From Gambelia wislizenii (Eukaryota > Chordata > Lepidosauria > Squamata > Crotaphytidae), in contig JAUMIR010000003.1 in NCBI GenBank assembly GCA_030847615.1, forward strand, positions 286,248,265 to 286,312,264: DNA of 64,000 nucleotides, written 5' to 3'. The notes beneath the pieces are model-generated. The model saw nothing but the letters and a program-made list of their open reading frames with translations. It was not told the origin of the DNA and did not search any database. The position numbers and the translations under genes were made by a program. This document shows positions 44,465 to 55,458 of this stretch, piece by piece. The stretch's first letter is position 1; every line of letters starts with the position of its first letter.

Positions 44465-47400
44465 AATATTGACATCGCTGCTCTTAGTGAAGTTCGCTTC
44501 CATGAGGAAGGCAGCCTTAAAGAACATGGCGCCGGCTACACACTTTACTGGTCTGGCAAACCCAAAACCGAAAAACATCTTTCAGGAGTAGGCTTCATGA
44601 TTAAAAACTCCATTGCCTCCAAACTCGAAACCTTGCCAACAGGACACTCTGATCGCATTATTTCCTTACGCCTCCCACATGTTGTTCTCTTTAGTGTATA
44701 TGCCCCAACTATGCAAGCCGACCCTGTAGAGAAAGACAAATTCTACACAGACCTACGCCAACTCATACAAAAAGTCCCGGTAGAAGATAAAATTATTATA
44801 CTTGGTGATTTCAATGCTAGAGTAGGAAAGAATTCCGAAGCCTGGAAAGGTGTCTTAGGCAAGCATGGTGTTGGAAATTGCAATGATAACGGACGCCTCC
44901 TGCTAGAGTTCTGTGCAGAACAACAGCTGACTATTACAAACACAATCTTTCAGCAGAAAGATAGCTTGAAGACAACCTGGATGCATCCCCGATCCAAACA
45001 TTGGCACCTCATTGACTACATTCTAGTCCGTCAGAGAGACATTCGTGATGTCCGTCATACCCGAGTGATGCCCAGTGCAGAATGCCAAACAGATCATCGC
45101 CTCGTCAGATGTAAACTAAATCTTCATCTTAAGTTCAAACCTAAGAGGGGTGGCATCTTAAAGAAGAGGCTCCAAGTCAACAATCTTCAACAAGCTACCT
45201 TGAGAGACAACTTCCAGGCAAACCTACAAACGAAACTTGAAGACCATCCTACAGATCCTTCTCCTACAGTGCTCTGGCAACATATCAAAAACAGTATCCT
45301 CCAGTCTGCAGAAGAATCCCTCGGGTTCTCCCACAAGAAAAATCAAGACTGGTTTGATGAAAACAACCAAGAGATCCAGGAGCTGTTGGCAAGGAAGAGA
45401 GCTGCTCACCAGGCATACCTCGCCCAGCCAACCTGTCATGTAAGAAAAGCAGCTTTCCGCCTCACATGTAGCAAACTACAACAAAAACTCCGAGACATGC
45501 AGAACAAGTGGTGGATCAATTTAGCAGAAAAGACACAATGCTGTGCAGATCTGGGTGATCATAGAGGATTTTATGAAGCTCTTAAAGCAGTGTTTGGACC
45601 TACTTATCAGGTCCAAAGCTCCTTATACAGTACAGATGGTCAAACATTAATTACTGATAAAGCCTCCATCCTAAATCGTTGGGCTGAACATTTTCAAAGT
45701 CTCTTTAGCGCCAACCGAGTAGTCCAAGCCTCAGCTATCCAACATATGACACAAAAACCAATGAAAAATGAATTGGACATAGCTCCCACTTTGGAAGAGA
45801 CCCTTATGGCCATACAGCAGATGAAAAACGGCAAGGCAGCTGGGATTGATGGAATCCCACCTGAAGTCTGGAAACACGGAGGTCATGCACTCCACGAAAA
45901 ATTCCACGAATTCCTTGTGAATTGCTGGGAAAAAGGGGAACTGCCATCAGACCTCCGAGATGCAGTCATCATCACCCTGTACAAGAAAAAAGGAGCAAAA
46001 TCCGACTGCTCAAACTATCGAGGCATAACACTGCTCTCTATTGCTGGAAAAATCCTTGCAAGGATACTCCTGAACAGATTAGTTCCTGCTATTGCAGAAG
46101 AACTTCTCCCTGAAAGCCAATGTGGCTTCAGAGCCAATAGGAGTACTACAGACATGGTATTTGCCCTTAGGCAACTGCAAGAAAAATGTAGGGAGCAGAA
46201 CAAGGGTCTCTATGTAACATTTGTCGACCTCACCAAAGCCTTTGACACTGTAAGTAGAAAAGGTCTGTGGCAGATCCTGGAAAAACTAGGATGTCCCCCC
46301 AAATTCCTTAAAATGATTATCTTGCTACACGAGGGCCAGCGTGGTCAAGTCAGATATGGTGATGCTCTTTCAGAGCCCTTTCTAATAACTAATGGAGTGA
46401 AGCAAGGTTGTGTTCTTGCACCAACTTTATTTACAATCTTCTTTAGCACGATGCTCCAAAGGGCTATGGCAGAGCTTGAAGAAGACGACGGCATCTATAT
46501 ACGCTACCGTACTGATGGTAGCTTGTTTAACTTAAGCCGTCTGAGGGCTCACACTAAGACTCTAAACTATCTAGTCCGTGAGCTGCTCTTCGCCGATGAT
46601 GCTGCCCTTGTTGCCCACACAGAAGCAGCTCTGCAGCGCCTAACGTCCTGCTTTGCAACAGCTGCAGAGCTGTTTGGGCTAGAAGTCAACCTGAAGAAAA
46701 CAGAAGTTCTTTACCAGCCTGCACCACAGGACGAACACCACCATCCCCACATTGCCGTCGGCAAATCAGTGCTCAAGTCCGTTCAGCAGTTCACCTACCT
46801 AGGAAGCATCATCTCCTCAGATGCCAAGATTGACAAAGAGATCGATCACAGATTAGCAAAGGCATATAGTGCATTTGGAAGACTTCACAAAAGAGTCTGG
46901 AGCAATAAACACCTGAGGCAAAGCACAAAAATCAGTGTGTATAGAGCCATCGTACTGTCTATCCTCCTCTATGGATCTGAAACATGGGTTACCTATCGCC
47001 ACCACCTACGACTCCTCGAGCGCTTTCATCAGCGCTGTCTACGCACAATCCTAAATATACACTGGACTGACTATGTGACGAATGTTGCTGTCCTTGAACA
47101 AGCAGGGATCACCAGCATTGAGGCCATGATATTGAGAACACAGCTGCGCTGGGCAGGGCACGTTTCTAGGATGGAGGACCATCGCCTCCCAAAAATACTA
47201 CTCTACGGTGAACTCGCCACGGGTCAGCGTGGGAGGGGCGCTCCAAAAAAGCGATACAAGGACTCCCTGAAACAACATCTCAGGCTTGGCCAGATTGATC
47301 ACCAACGGTGGTCCGCCCTGGCCTCACATCGGGAGGCATGGAGACGCAATATCCACAATGCTGCAGCCTTATTTGAGAACTCACGACGAACAAGTCTTGA

Positions 47401-47551
47401 AGAGAAACGACAACGCAGAAAGAATCACAACCCAAAAACATCACCCAAGGAGACCTTCTGCTGCACTTTTTGCAACCGGACTTGTTTGTCTCGGATTGGC
47501 CTTTTTAGTCATCAGCGCGCTTGCAGAAGGCGCGGGATGAGTCCTTCCTGA
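44465..47551 (+). CDS. LINE endonuclease-reverse transcriptase polyprotein (5'-truncated)
   Basis: About 1028 codons of element origin without a stop. There is no native start: the frame opens in flanking DNA just upstream at a TTG, and the first ATG is internal (44597). Numbering from 44441, the APE-type endonuclease spans about residues 9-230 with GDFNA at 122-126, IDYIL, and TDHRLV near its end. The RT spans about 450-780: GIDGIP near 468, SNYRGITLLSIAGKILARIL, FVDLTKAFD with Asp596, GVKQGCVLAPTLF, and FADD at 717-720. The thumb has YLGSIISSDAKIDKEIDHRL. The C-terminus has LRWAGHVSRMEDHRLPK and a zinc knuckle C1008-C1011-H1024-C1028. Catalytic residues are intact but the truncated N-terminus should make it inactive. 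Confidence 0.9.
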   Translation, partial: NIDIAALSEVRFHEEGSLKEHGAGYTLYWSGKPKTEKHLSGVGFMIKNSIASKLETLPTGHSDRIISLRLPHVVLFSVYAPTMQADPVEKDKFYTDLRQLIQKVPVEDKIIILGDFNARVGKNSEAWKGVLGKHGVGNCNDNGRLLLEFCAEQQLTITNTIFQQKDSLKTTWMHPRSKHWHLIDYILVRQRDIRDVRHTRVMPSAECQTDHRLVRCKLNLHLKFKPKRGGILKKRLQVNNLQQATLRDNFQANLQTKLEDHPTDPSPTVLWQHIKNSILQSAEESLGFSHKKNQDWFDENNQEIQELLARKRAAHQAYLAQPTCHVRKAAFRLTCSKLQQKLRDMQNKWWINLAEKTQCCADLGDHRGFYEALKAVFGPTYQVQSSLYSTDGQTLITDKASILNRWAEHFQSLFSANRVVQASAIQHMTQKPMKNELDIAPTLEETLMAIQQMKNGKAAGIDGIPPEVWKHGGHALHEKFHEFLVNCWEKGELPSDLRDAVIITLYKKKGAKSDCSNYRGITLLSIAGKILARILLNRLVPAIAEELLPESQCGFRANRSTTDMVFALRQLQEKCREQNKGLYVTFVDLTKAFDTVSRKGLWQILEKLGCPPKFLKMIILLHEGQRGQVRYGDALSEPFLITNGVKQGCVLAPTLFTIFFSTMLQRAMAELEEDDGIYIRYRTDGSLFNLSRLRAHTKTLNYLVRELLFADDAALVAHTEAALQRLTSCFATAAELFGLEVNLKKTEVLYQPAPQDEHHHPHIAVGKSVLKSVQQFTYLGSIISSDAKIDKEIDHRLAKAYSAFGRLHKRVWSNKHLRQSTKISVYRAIVLSILLYGSETWVTYRHHLRLLERFHQRCLRTILNIHWTDYVTNVAVLEQAGITSIEAMILRTQLRWAGHVSRMEDHRLPKILLYGELATGQRGRGAPKKRYKDSLKQHLRLGQIDHQRWSALASHREAWRRNIHNAAALFENSRRTSLEEKRQRRKNHNPKTSPKETFCCTFCNRTCLSRIGLFSHQRACRRRGMSPS

Positions 47552-47578
47552 ATCTTCGTTTGCGAAGAAAAGCCAGAG
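47552..47578 (+). other. 3' hairpin and tail of LINE family Z
   Basis: Right after the stop comes ATCTTCGTTTGCGAAGAAAAG: a perfect 5-bp stem (6 with flanking T/A) and TTTG loop, then AAAAGCCAGAG. The same terminus is present at 23868-23920, 24948-24990 and 63345-63380, where it is followed by (AG)n. By analogy with CR1 and L2-type elements, the hairpin is a candidate RT recognition site (inference). Confidence 0.75.
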
Positions 47579-47589
47579 AATATATCCAT

Positions 47590-48255
47590 AGGATGCAGCC
47601 AAGAAAACCCTAGGTGGGGGGTTGCCATAAGTGAGAACTTACTTGAAAACACATGACAACAATGATAGACAGGTCTGCTTTCACCGCATAAACATTTCTT
47701 GGTTACATACACACTTTTTCATTCTGGGATTGTGGGCCTATATTTCATTTCTCAACAAGACTGTTAGATTTGTCTAGTCGTACATTTATACTCACTCCTC
47801 TATGATTTAGGATGCATGTAGGCTAATTAAAAAGACCAGAAAATCCCAGATTCTGTTCCTGATCTTTCTGATTTTATTTTGGAGATCCATACATGTTTCG
47901 TTTATATCACAGAATATTTTCTGTCAGCTCCTGATGTGATCAGATACTTTTTATACCAGCTCCCCAGGTCAGTTTACTTTAACCCAGCATAGAATTAAAA
48001 AAAAAAAGGTACAAAGGGGAATTTTTCAGTCGGTCTGGATGCACCCACAGTGTGCCATAACTGGCTTGAGAAAAGGCTATTTTGGGATGATGAATTAGGT
48101 AAGTGTAAAAATTTGATGAATAAGCATGCACAGTGCAGTGCGGCCAACTGAACATTTTTTGGGGGGAGAGACAAGCTCTGCTAATGAGAGGGAGATGGAT
48201 TTGGAAAATGGCCAGAAGGAAAACAGCAGAGCAAGGGCAGCCATTTGCTCAAAAA
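47590..48255. other. No gene recognised
   Basis: Flanking DNA of the LINE; nothing assigned. Confidence 0.4.
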
Positions 48256-48261
48256 TCTCCA

Positions 48262-48350
48262 AGCACTAATTCCTCAGAAAACCCTGTGACCTTAGGGTCA
48301 CCACAAGTCAGAAGCAACTTGAAGGCGCACAACAATAGCAACAATTCCTC
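48262..48350 (+). repeat. tRNA-SINE 3' end
   Basis: Only the last third of the SINE: CAGAAAACCCTGTGACC, CACCACAAGTCAGAAGCAAC, TTGAAGGCGCACAACAA. The head is absent. Confidence 0.75.
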
Positions 48351-48417
48351 CCAAGAATATTAGCACCAGAGTGGTTAAAAGACTGGCTGTCCCACAGTTA
48401 ATCTCCAGCCAGGACTA

Positions 48418-48527
48418 TCTGGAGGCATTTCTGTATTCAAATGTTTTGGCCTGCAACTCCCATAACCACCACCCAGCATGCCATGATAAGGGATTGTGAG
48501 TATTGCAGTCCAAAACAACTGGAAGGC
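48418..48527. repeat. Small foldback repeat, second copy
   Basis: Inverted arms TTTTGGCCTGCAACTCCCATAA and ATTGCAGTCCAAAAC flank CCCAGCATGCCATGATAAGGG. Related to 7275-7378. Old MITE of unknown superfamily. Confidence 0.5.
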
Positions 48528-49855
48528 TAAATCTTACTCACCTCCTGCCCTAATCCAAAAAGTGTGCTTAAGTCCCATTTAAATCAAAGGGGTTAAAGTC
48601 AGTTACAGTGAACACTCCATTGATTTCAAGGGGACCAAGAGCTAACATTAACTGAGTTGAAGTGCATTTGGCTACAAATGCCATAATCGTTTTGGAACAT
48701 TTATAATGTTAATAACATATATAATCAGATTACACATTTTAAGTCAGACCAAGAACCTATTGACAGAAGTTTAAAATTTTAGGCAAATAAAAGGAAAGTC
48801 AGGAACAAAATAACTTTTTCAGTTGTCTTTTAATGAAAAAAAATACTGTGTGAATAGAAATGGAAGTATAACAAAGAGTTTTCAGCTGATTTAGGAAAAC
48901 ACAGTTATCACCAATAAAGGAAAGGGGGAAGTACAACATTTTGTGGAGAGTAGTTTTATATTTTGCTCAGCTCTTTCTCTATGGAGAATTCATCAAAATG
49001 GGGGTATAGGTAGGATGATTCTATTTGTACACCAAAAACCTAAACATATTACCCCAAAGGAAAGCAACTTACTTTCAAGAGATATGTTTAGGACTGGTAG
49101 TTATGTAATCTTAATCACTGACCATGACAGTATCTATGCTAGGAGGTCCACATCTGAATGTCTACAACTCTGATTCTAACCACCTATAATTAAGAATAAG
49201 CCTCACTGACATTAGCAGAATTCATTCATTCATTCAATTAAGTGTACAGTATTCAGAATTCTTGTTTGCAGGGGGAGTGCTGGTTCTCTTTCTCCCCGAG
49301 GTGTCCAAGGGGAGCTGGATGGCTCCTGGGTGCATTGCTGTGGCCAGTTAGTGGTTAGGGGATGGATCTAACCTTGGGAACTTCCAGTGGTCCTTTCACA
49401 CCCAGGGGAGAAGAAGAATCCATTGCTTCCTGGACTAACAGATAGCTATGCAGGGAGAGAGTTGCCCTCCACCATTGTAACTATTAGATCATGGCCTTAG
49501 GCTGACTCTCACACCTCTTTCAGCATCCAGCTGCTAGTCTGAGCATGCTGACTTTTACAGCTGTACTAGTGTACTTCAGAAAAGTCAGCTTCAAGTGCCT
49601 TTTCACTAGCATGATTACTCATCTGGCAGGCTAAGACCTATTTGTTTAAGCAGGCCTTTGATTGATTTTTAATCATATGTAAACAATGTTGGATGTGGTG
49701 TGCTGTGTTTTTTTCTTGTATGGTTTTTCAATATATTTTAAATGTATTTTAAACTGTTTTTAACTACCTGCTTTTAACTGCACTGTTGTTTACTCTTTAA
49801 AAAAACTTTTGGAATAGTACGTTTTAGCTCATTTAGCTCATTTCTGTTTTAAATT
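48528..49855. other. No gene recognised
   Basis: No exon, RNA gene or repeat family assigned in this stretch. Confidence 0.4.
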
Positions 49856-49861
49856 ATTGTA

Positions 49862-50150
49862 AGCCAGCGTGGCGTAGTGGTGTGAGTATCAGACTATGGA
49901 CTTTTTCGGACAAGCTAATTGTAGCGCTAGCAGCCTCGCCACGTGGCGAGGCTGCTAGCGCTACAATTAGCTTGTCCGAAAAAGTCCTATATCTCTGGAG
50001 ACCAGGGTCTGAATCTCCACTCAGCCATGAAAACCCACTGGGTGATCTTGGGCAAGTCACACACTCTCAGTTTCAGAAACCCCCCTGATAGGTTCACCTT
50101 GGGGTCACCATACACCAGAAATGAATTGAAGACACACAGCAACAACAACC
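49862..50150 (+). repeat. tRNA-derived SINE interrupted by a palindrome
   Basis: AGCCAGCGTGGCGTAGTGGT and GTGAGTATCAGACTAT form the tRNA-like head; after the 90-bp palindrome the SINE continues with CTCTGGAGACCAGGGTCTGA, AAAACCCACTGGGTGATC, GGGCAAGTCACACACTCTCA and a BovB-like end GAATTGAAGACACACAGC. SINE sequence is co-linear on both sides. Confidence 0.85.
49898..49987. mobile_element. Perfect 90-bp palindrome inserted in the SINE (probable micro-MITE)
   Basis: Bases pair exactly as x and 99885-x from 49898 to 49987: 45-bp arms, no spacer, no mismatch. Ends are GGACTTTTTCGGACAAGC and its inverse; the centre is CACGTG. TAT stands on both sides (49895-49897 and 49988-49990), a possible 3-bp target duplication. 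GG...CC ends and 3-bp duplication resemble the Harbinger-like MITEs in this window, though the sequence is otherwise different. No coding capacity. Confidence 0.8.
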
Positions 50151-51206
50151 ACATTGGTTCCTGGAGGGAAGAAAGGCAGGATATAAATGAAGTGAATGCA
50201 TGAAGGAATCCTCAAAAAGTTACAGCCAGGATCCTATGTGAAAAAAACAAACTGTGCTGGCCTTTATGTGTGGCATCAGCATTCACATATCCTGCTTGCT
50301 GCATGGAAACACAGCTAAACGTCTATGAACATTGACTAATCAACACATAGGTGTCCTGTACAGGAAAATCCAGGATTTCAATTGAATTTGCTTCCAATAG
50401 CATATTAAGGTTATGTTTCTGAGCACTCTTCCACTGGAAAGCAAATCATGGTGCCGAAACAGAACTTTCCACCCACCCTTTGAAAAATTGCTATACTAGA
50501 CCATAATCTTAAACAAACTTATTTCCAGAGTGACTGAAACACCAATGGGACTTATTTCCAAGTGGGGATTTAAGTACAAGGAAAGGTCACCCTTTCTACT
50601 TGACATATTATAGTTATATAACATAATTGCCAGTTGGTGCACAAGATGTACCATGAGACTTACTTCCAAGAAAGGTGTGTATAATAGGTTGACAGCCCTG
50701 GTTACTTAAAGAAAGTGATCCAGGTGCCATGATACTAGCTTTCAAATGTCATTTAGTGGATGGTGGTCCTTTGGCATATAATGCCAGATAAGTGAACTAA
50801 CATTTCTCCTCTAACTGACAGGGGTGTGCTCCAGTGTTTCCTGCATCAAATATGGCCCTATGACTCACAACACAGGAGACTGTTCATAATGCTTTTGAGT
50901 GCCCTTGAATCTTCTTCAGATTGTAAGAAAGATATTCAGAAAAGAAATTGGATTCATTTCAATGTATAACGGGGATATATGAGCCTCCAATTATGTTACC
51001 CAAAATAAAATATCCATTATATAACAAATACAATACCATATTAAGCTAGTGGCTGGCAAGCATTAAATCAAATTTAGACATGTGCATGTCCAGTGAGTAA
51101 AGCGTTCCAGCCTATTAGGGGAACCTTTGAGGAAAGAAGGAAAAAATTGCCCAACATAAAAAAAAAGACCCTAGATTTGTATTGACCCAGACAGCTTCAT
51201 TCAAGG
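50151..51206. other. Downstream region of MAP3K7CL; 3' UTR expected here
   Basis: The MAP3K7CL stop is at 51207-51209 on the minus strand, so its 3' UTR should extend into this stretch. I did not find a clear AATAAA on the minus strand close to the stop, and cannot place the polyA site. Confidence 0.4.
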
Positions 51207-51387
51207 TTATGATGATCCCTGTCTTTTCTGATACTGTATTCTAAGCTTCTCCAGCTGTTCAACACATTGTGTCTGGGCTAACTTCAATGTCCGGTTCTCT
51301 TCTGTCAGGTCTGCATACTCCTTCGTTAGCCGAGCAGCATCCATGCTTTCTTTCTCAGCTTGATCTAGCCTAATGATCAGCTCCCTT
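51207..51387 (-). CDS. MAP3K7CL: MAP3K7CL, terminal coding exon
   Basis: Encodes the last 59 residues of the TAK1-like protein, beginning RELIIRLDQAEKESMDAARL and ending LEKLRIQYQKRQGSS followed by TAA. The QKRQGSS terminus and the LTEENRTL...CVEQLEKLR coiled coil are diagnostic of MAP3K7CL; TAK1 (MAP3K7) itself has the related QQQKRQGTS end but differs upstream. The acceptor is a pyrimidine-rich TTTTCCTTTTTCAG at 51388 and above on the minus strand. The frame joins the upstream exon in phase 2. The protein lacks a kinase domain; its role is poorly known (family knowledge). Confidence 0.92.
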
Positions 51388-53644
51388 CTGAAAAAGGAAA
51401 AGAAATTACAAAGGTTTAAAGGTACTGTTGAACATTCCAGGGTTGTGCCATAGATGGATGGCATGTGGATAGTTCAGCCTGGATCTAAAGAACAATGAGC
51501 AGAAGGGGGAAATGCATTCATGCTATTCTGTGAACTCTCCTGCAAGAGTAACGGCAGCGTGGGGGGGGCAGGGCCAGTTTAAGGGCCCTGCAGCAACTGC
51601 AGATGCAGGGGGGCGTCATTGTGAGGGGCCCTGTAATAACCCTTCTCCTGCAGAAACATTATTAGTAATAATCTGAATATCCTGTACTGTGAAAAGGTTA
51701 GGTTAGGTTACATTGACCTGAGATAAACATATGTGCCCCCCAAAATAAAGCGTTGCAGCCCCCCCTCAATTCCTTAAACTGGCCTTGGGGAGGGGAGATG
51801 TATGAATCAGCATTTTGTTTGTGGGGAGAGGGTCACAAACAGGAAGGGACCACTCCCTCCAATGCAAACAACCCAGCAAAGTCAGGCAAATCTTTCTTAG
51901 GCTTGGAGATATCTCAAGGGTGTAGCTATTTGGGGCTTTGCCCTCCAGTAAGAATTCTGTCCCGCATTTAAACTTTCCTTCAATCCCCCTTAAGTTACAT
52001 TGCAGGATCTTAACATTTCCATTGAGCATTTACAATTTAGGCATCCAAAGGAAAGGGGCTGGCAAAATTACCAAGGGAATGCAAATACAGTTCTAAGTGT
52101 GATCAATGTTCAATGTCTCACTTTTTGGAATGCTAGAAATTTGAGGACTAAAGAAAAATTTCATTCATTTTGCTTCAGCTGTAGCTATATCTCTGAAATT
52201 TCTCTAGACTCACTTCTGGGAAACATTAAAGCTGATAGGTGCAATATGGTGTCCAAGAGATGTAGAATTCTAATGGGAAAACATATCCTGGTTCCCAAAA
52301 GGACAGAAAGCAAATCTCATCAAGTGTGCTATGTGCATTTTAATAAAAGGAGGTGGGTTAGGGTGAGATGGGGAGAGAAATAACTAAGTTCTTTTCATTC
52401 ACTGCATAGCCCAGGTTTTACTGTCATCTTTCTAGATGTCCTCTTTTGATTTGGTAGTTTTATTCATCCCTGCTGCATACCCATAATAACTCAACCAAAC
52501 TACACTTGCTATTTTTGGAAAATAATCACAGAGTTTCTGGTGAGGCAGGAAGGAGTAGCTTTAGTGTCTATTCTATTTTTATCAATGTCATAGAAGACCG
52601 AAGCCAAATGCTCATAAATTTTATGGTGATAGATTGATAGTGTGACAGAAACTGATAGGTCTAGACAAATCACACCAATGAATCTGCACATCTTAACCAA
52701 CTTAAACAGGTGGAGCATCATCTATATTGGAAAACAAAGATAAATATCTAGGGCATTGCGTACATGAACTCTGATTAAAGAACACAGTGCTGTGCATTGA
52801 GCCAACTGGACATAACCAATTGCCTTCAAGATATTTATTATAACAAGAATGGCTCCAGAGTGACCATCCTGGTCTTTCTTGTGATCTTTCCCACAATGGT
52901 AATGGCTGTTTCATGTGCAATCTACCAATGGTGCTTTGTGCATGGTGGAATTTTAGTTATGCTATGAACATACTCCAGGACAACCCAGATTTGGAGCAAA
53001 GAAATGAGAAAAAGCACCTTATCTTAAGAAGCAGAAATTCTCAAAAGTGTCTTTAGCACTACAATTAAAGCGTGATTTAAAAAAAAAAAATAAGAACAAG
53101 GTTTGCATTAACCAAGCAGAGCCTGGTGAAAGCCTGGTATAAGTCTAATAGCCAGAAGGAATTCAAGTCTTTGCAGTTGTGAATACTGTCATAGTGGATT
53201 TTATTCCCCAGTGTTATGCAATGAAAGAAATGCCCTGATATGTCCAAACCTCAGGCTGTTAGATCTCAGCTGATGAGATGTTCTTATCTTCTTTGTCCTA
53301 ATCTCCTTGACATTCAGAGATCTTTTATCTCTCACTGCCATCAGCAGGGGTCCTTCTGTTTATGACTCATTAAATGCCCCTTACATTTAGCTTCCTTTTG
53401 AAGAGATTGTGACCTATCCCATATAAGGATTTATCCCTCAGGATAACCTTCACATGTCAATATGATGTGAAATTTCCAGCTTGAGAGCTCTGGGCTGAAA
53501 TTCATACAAAAACATGGCTGGAATTGTTTCCTACTAGATTACACTGTATAGTAGCATAGTAGGTAGCCAGGATTTTTTTTAGCAAAAAAGCCTAAAGACA
53601 TTATCAGATGCACCAAATACAGTGTCACAACAACACCACATAAA

Positions 53645-54050
53645 CGTGAAAGGGTGTGCAACGTCACCCTTTCACATTTATGTTCTGGCCAAAACCCATA
53701 ATACTTTATTGATGGCTCAAGCCATCAACTGATCCCCCATGGCACTTTAGTGTCGGCATTGCCAGCATTTGAAACCTTGTGGCATTGTATTCATGTGAAT
53801 GCAGCATTAATGGCCAGTCCAGCCAGAACACTTTTGGGTGAGATTGCGAAAACCAGGTAGGCGATGCATTTTTTATTAACCTGCCCAGGTTACTTGTACT
53901 TTTTAAAGTGTGTTCCTGTGCTTGTGTAAACTTTTTCTGTTTTTATTTTTCTTTATTTTTTAAAATTTGCCTTGCTCGCATCTTCTCGCAAGAATCGGCA
54001 AGATCTCTAAACAGGAAGTGAATGGAGTTCCGTTAGTGCTCCATTCATGC
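53645..54050 (+). repeat. Anonymous dispersed repeat B, copy 2
   Basis: Opposite-strand match to 30975-31285 (TCGGCATTGCCAGC, CCAGCCAGAACACTTTTGGG, AGGAAGTGAATGGAG). It begins with a small hairpin GTGAAAGGGTG ... CACCCTTTCAC (about 53646-53674). No ORF. Confidence 0.45.
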
Positions 54051-54170
54051 CTGAGGATGCTAGCCACGGATGCAGGCAAAACGTCAGAAAGTAACTATTC
54101 CAGAACAGGGCCTCTCAGCCCTGAAAAAAAACAAGGAAAATCTATGGATGCCGGCCGTGAAATCCTTCGA
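54048..54170 (+). repeat. Penelope-like element 3' UTR fragment
   Basis: GCCTGAGGATGCTAGCCACG, GATGCAGGCAAAACGTCAG, AACTATTCCAGAACAGGGCC and AGGAAAATCTATGGATGCC match the UTR after the Penelope fragment at 38850-39470. No coding part. Confidence 0.65.
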
Positions 54171-54180
54171 CTTCACATTA

Positions 54181-54413
54181 CGATCTTTTTCACACTACAC
54201 AATTATAGCACTTGCCTACTGCTTTAACTGCCATGACAGCATCCTATGCAATCCGAGGATTCATAGTTCGGTGAAGCACTTGAGCAATCAGGCAGGAATC
54301 TGAAATACTTTATGAAACTACACACCCCAGGATTCTGTAGTTTGCGACCATGGCAGTTAAAGGGTCATGAAAATGTGATAACTACCTGTACTGTATGTAG
54401 TCTGAAAGAGACC
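54181..54413. mobile_element. MITE of the 224-bp family (old copy)
   Basis: TTTTTCACACTACACAATTATAG at the left and ACTGTATGTAGTCTGAAAGAG at the right are diverged inverted ends; the centre carries GATTCTGTAGTTTGC and CATGGCAGTTAAAG. 233 bp. Confidence 0.55.
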
Positions 54414-55458
54414 TATCGCTGGAATCCTGTCAGTGTCATATGGATGTGTATGTTCCAGGTAGCTGCAATTTTTTGTCCATTGTGGAATGGATGCATTCAG
54501 TTCATGGTTTGTTTGTTGTGTTTTCTAAACAAAATTGTGGTTTAATTTTTTTTAACATTTGTATTAATTTTTTAAAAAAATATAATTTGTTTTAAATGGT
54601 TGTAAGCTGCCTGGAATCCTTATTTATTATTTTATTTATATTCTGCCTTTCTCCCAGCATAAGTAGGTTTCCACAAGTGTAACTGTCAGGATATTGGGAC
54701 ATGCAGTTAAATAGATTTATGCTGTAAATAGCTGAAGTATAACAGAATGGCCTACAGGGTGCAGCAATGAGAACGAAAAACATCTTGCTGCAGCTAGGCT
54801 GTAGGCAAGATTAATGGCCTGAAAGCACAAGCCTTGGAAGCTTGGAGCCTGGAGAGATTGTTATCTATCTCTGTTGGAGAGAATGTTTGGTTTTTTCTGC
54901 AAGAAGAAAGTTACTGTGAACTGTTTAATCGGCTGTTCTATGTGGCTCTGTTTCAGTTCTGTTCTGGGTTTTGCAGTACAAAGATGTCTTGTGCTGAATG
55001 CAGTTTTCAGCAGAGGATTCTCTGTAACGTTATAAATACCTTTATTATGCTACAGTAAAGAGAAGTAGCTTGTAGACACAAACGTATGTCTCTGTGTTTA
55101 TTCTTTTGCTGGGAGGATGAAAACTTTGCTATAACTTTTTGCTGCCTGAACTTCTTGATATGGTCTGAGGCTATTAGTGCGCTAACGTGACAGTAACTAT
55201 TTCATGTGCACCTAAATATTATTGTTAGTCCCAGTTAGTGTAGAGCCATTAAATCAACTGGATTTACCTACACGTTGGCTCACCATTCAACAACTGGGTC
55301 TATACAGGTTGGGAAGCAATAGGATTCCAGCTGCAGAGTTATGCATTCTTGGATAGTGTGTAAGCTATTCATCAGTGCCACTCTCCATTCTCAATTGAAC
55401 AACATGACAATAAGCAGTCTCCAAAGGTTTGCTCAGATAGAACTTGATTGAAAGTCTA

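Larger units (their letters stand above)
44464..47578 (+). mobile_element. Young non-LTR retrotransposon (LINE family Z), 5'-truncated
   Basis: A 3115-bp insertion flanked by an exact 11-bp duplication AATATATCCAT (44453-44463 and 47579-47589). It carries one uninterrupted ORF and a 3' end with a perfect hairpin (CTTCG-TTTG-CGAAG) followed by CCAGAG. Three more copies in the window end identically. 5' truncation removed the start of the endonuclease domain. Its clade is not settled from reading alone (APE-type, no RNase H, C-terminal zinc finger; RTE-, Vingi- or Proto2-like are candidates). Confidence 0.9.
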
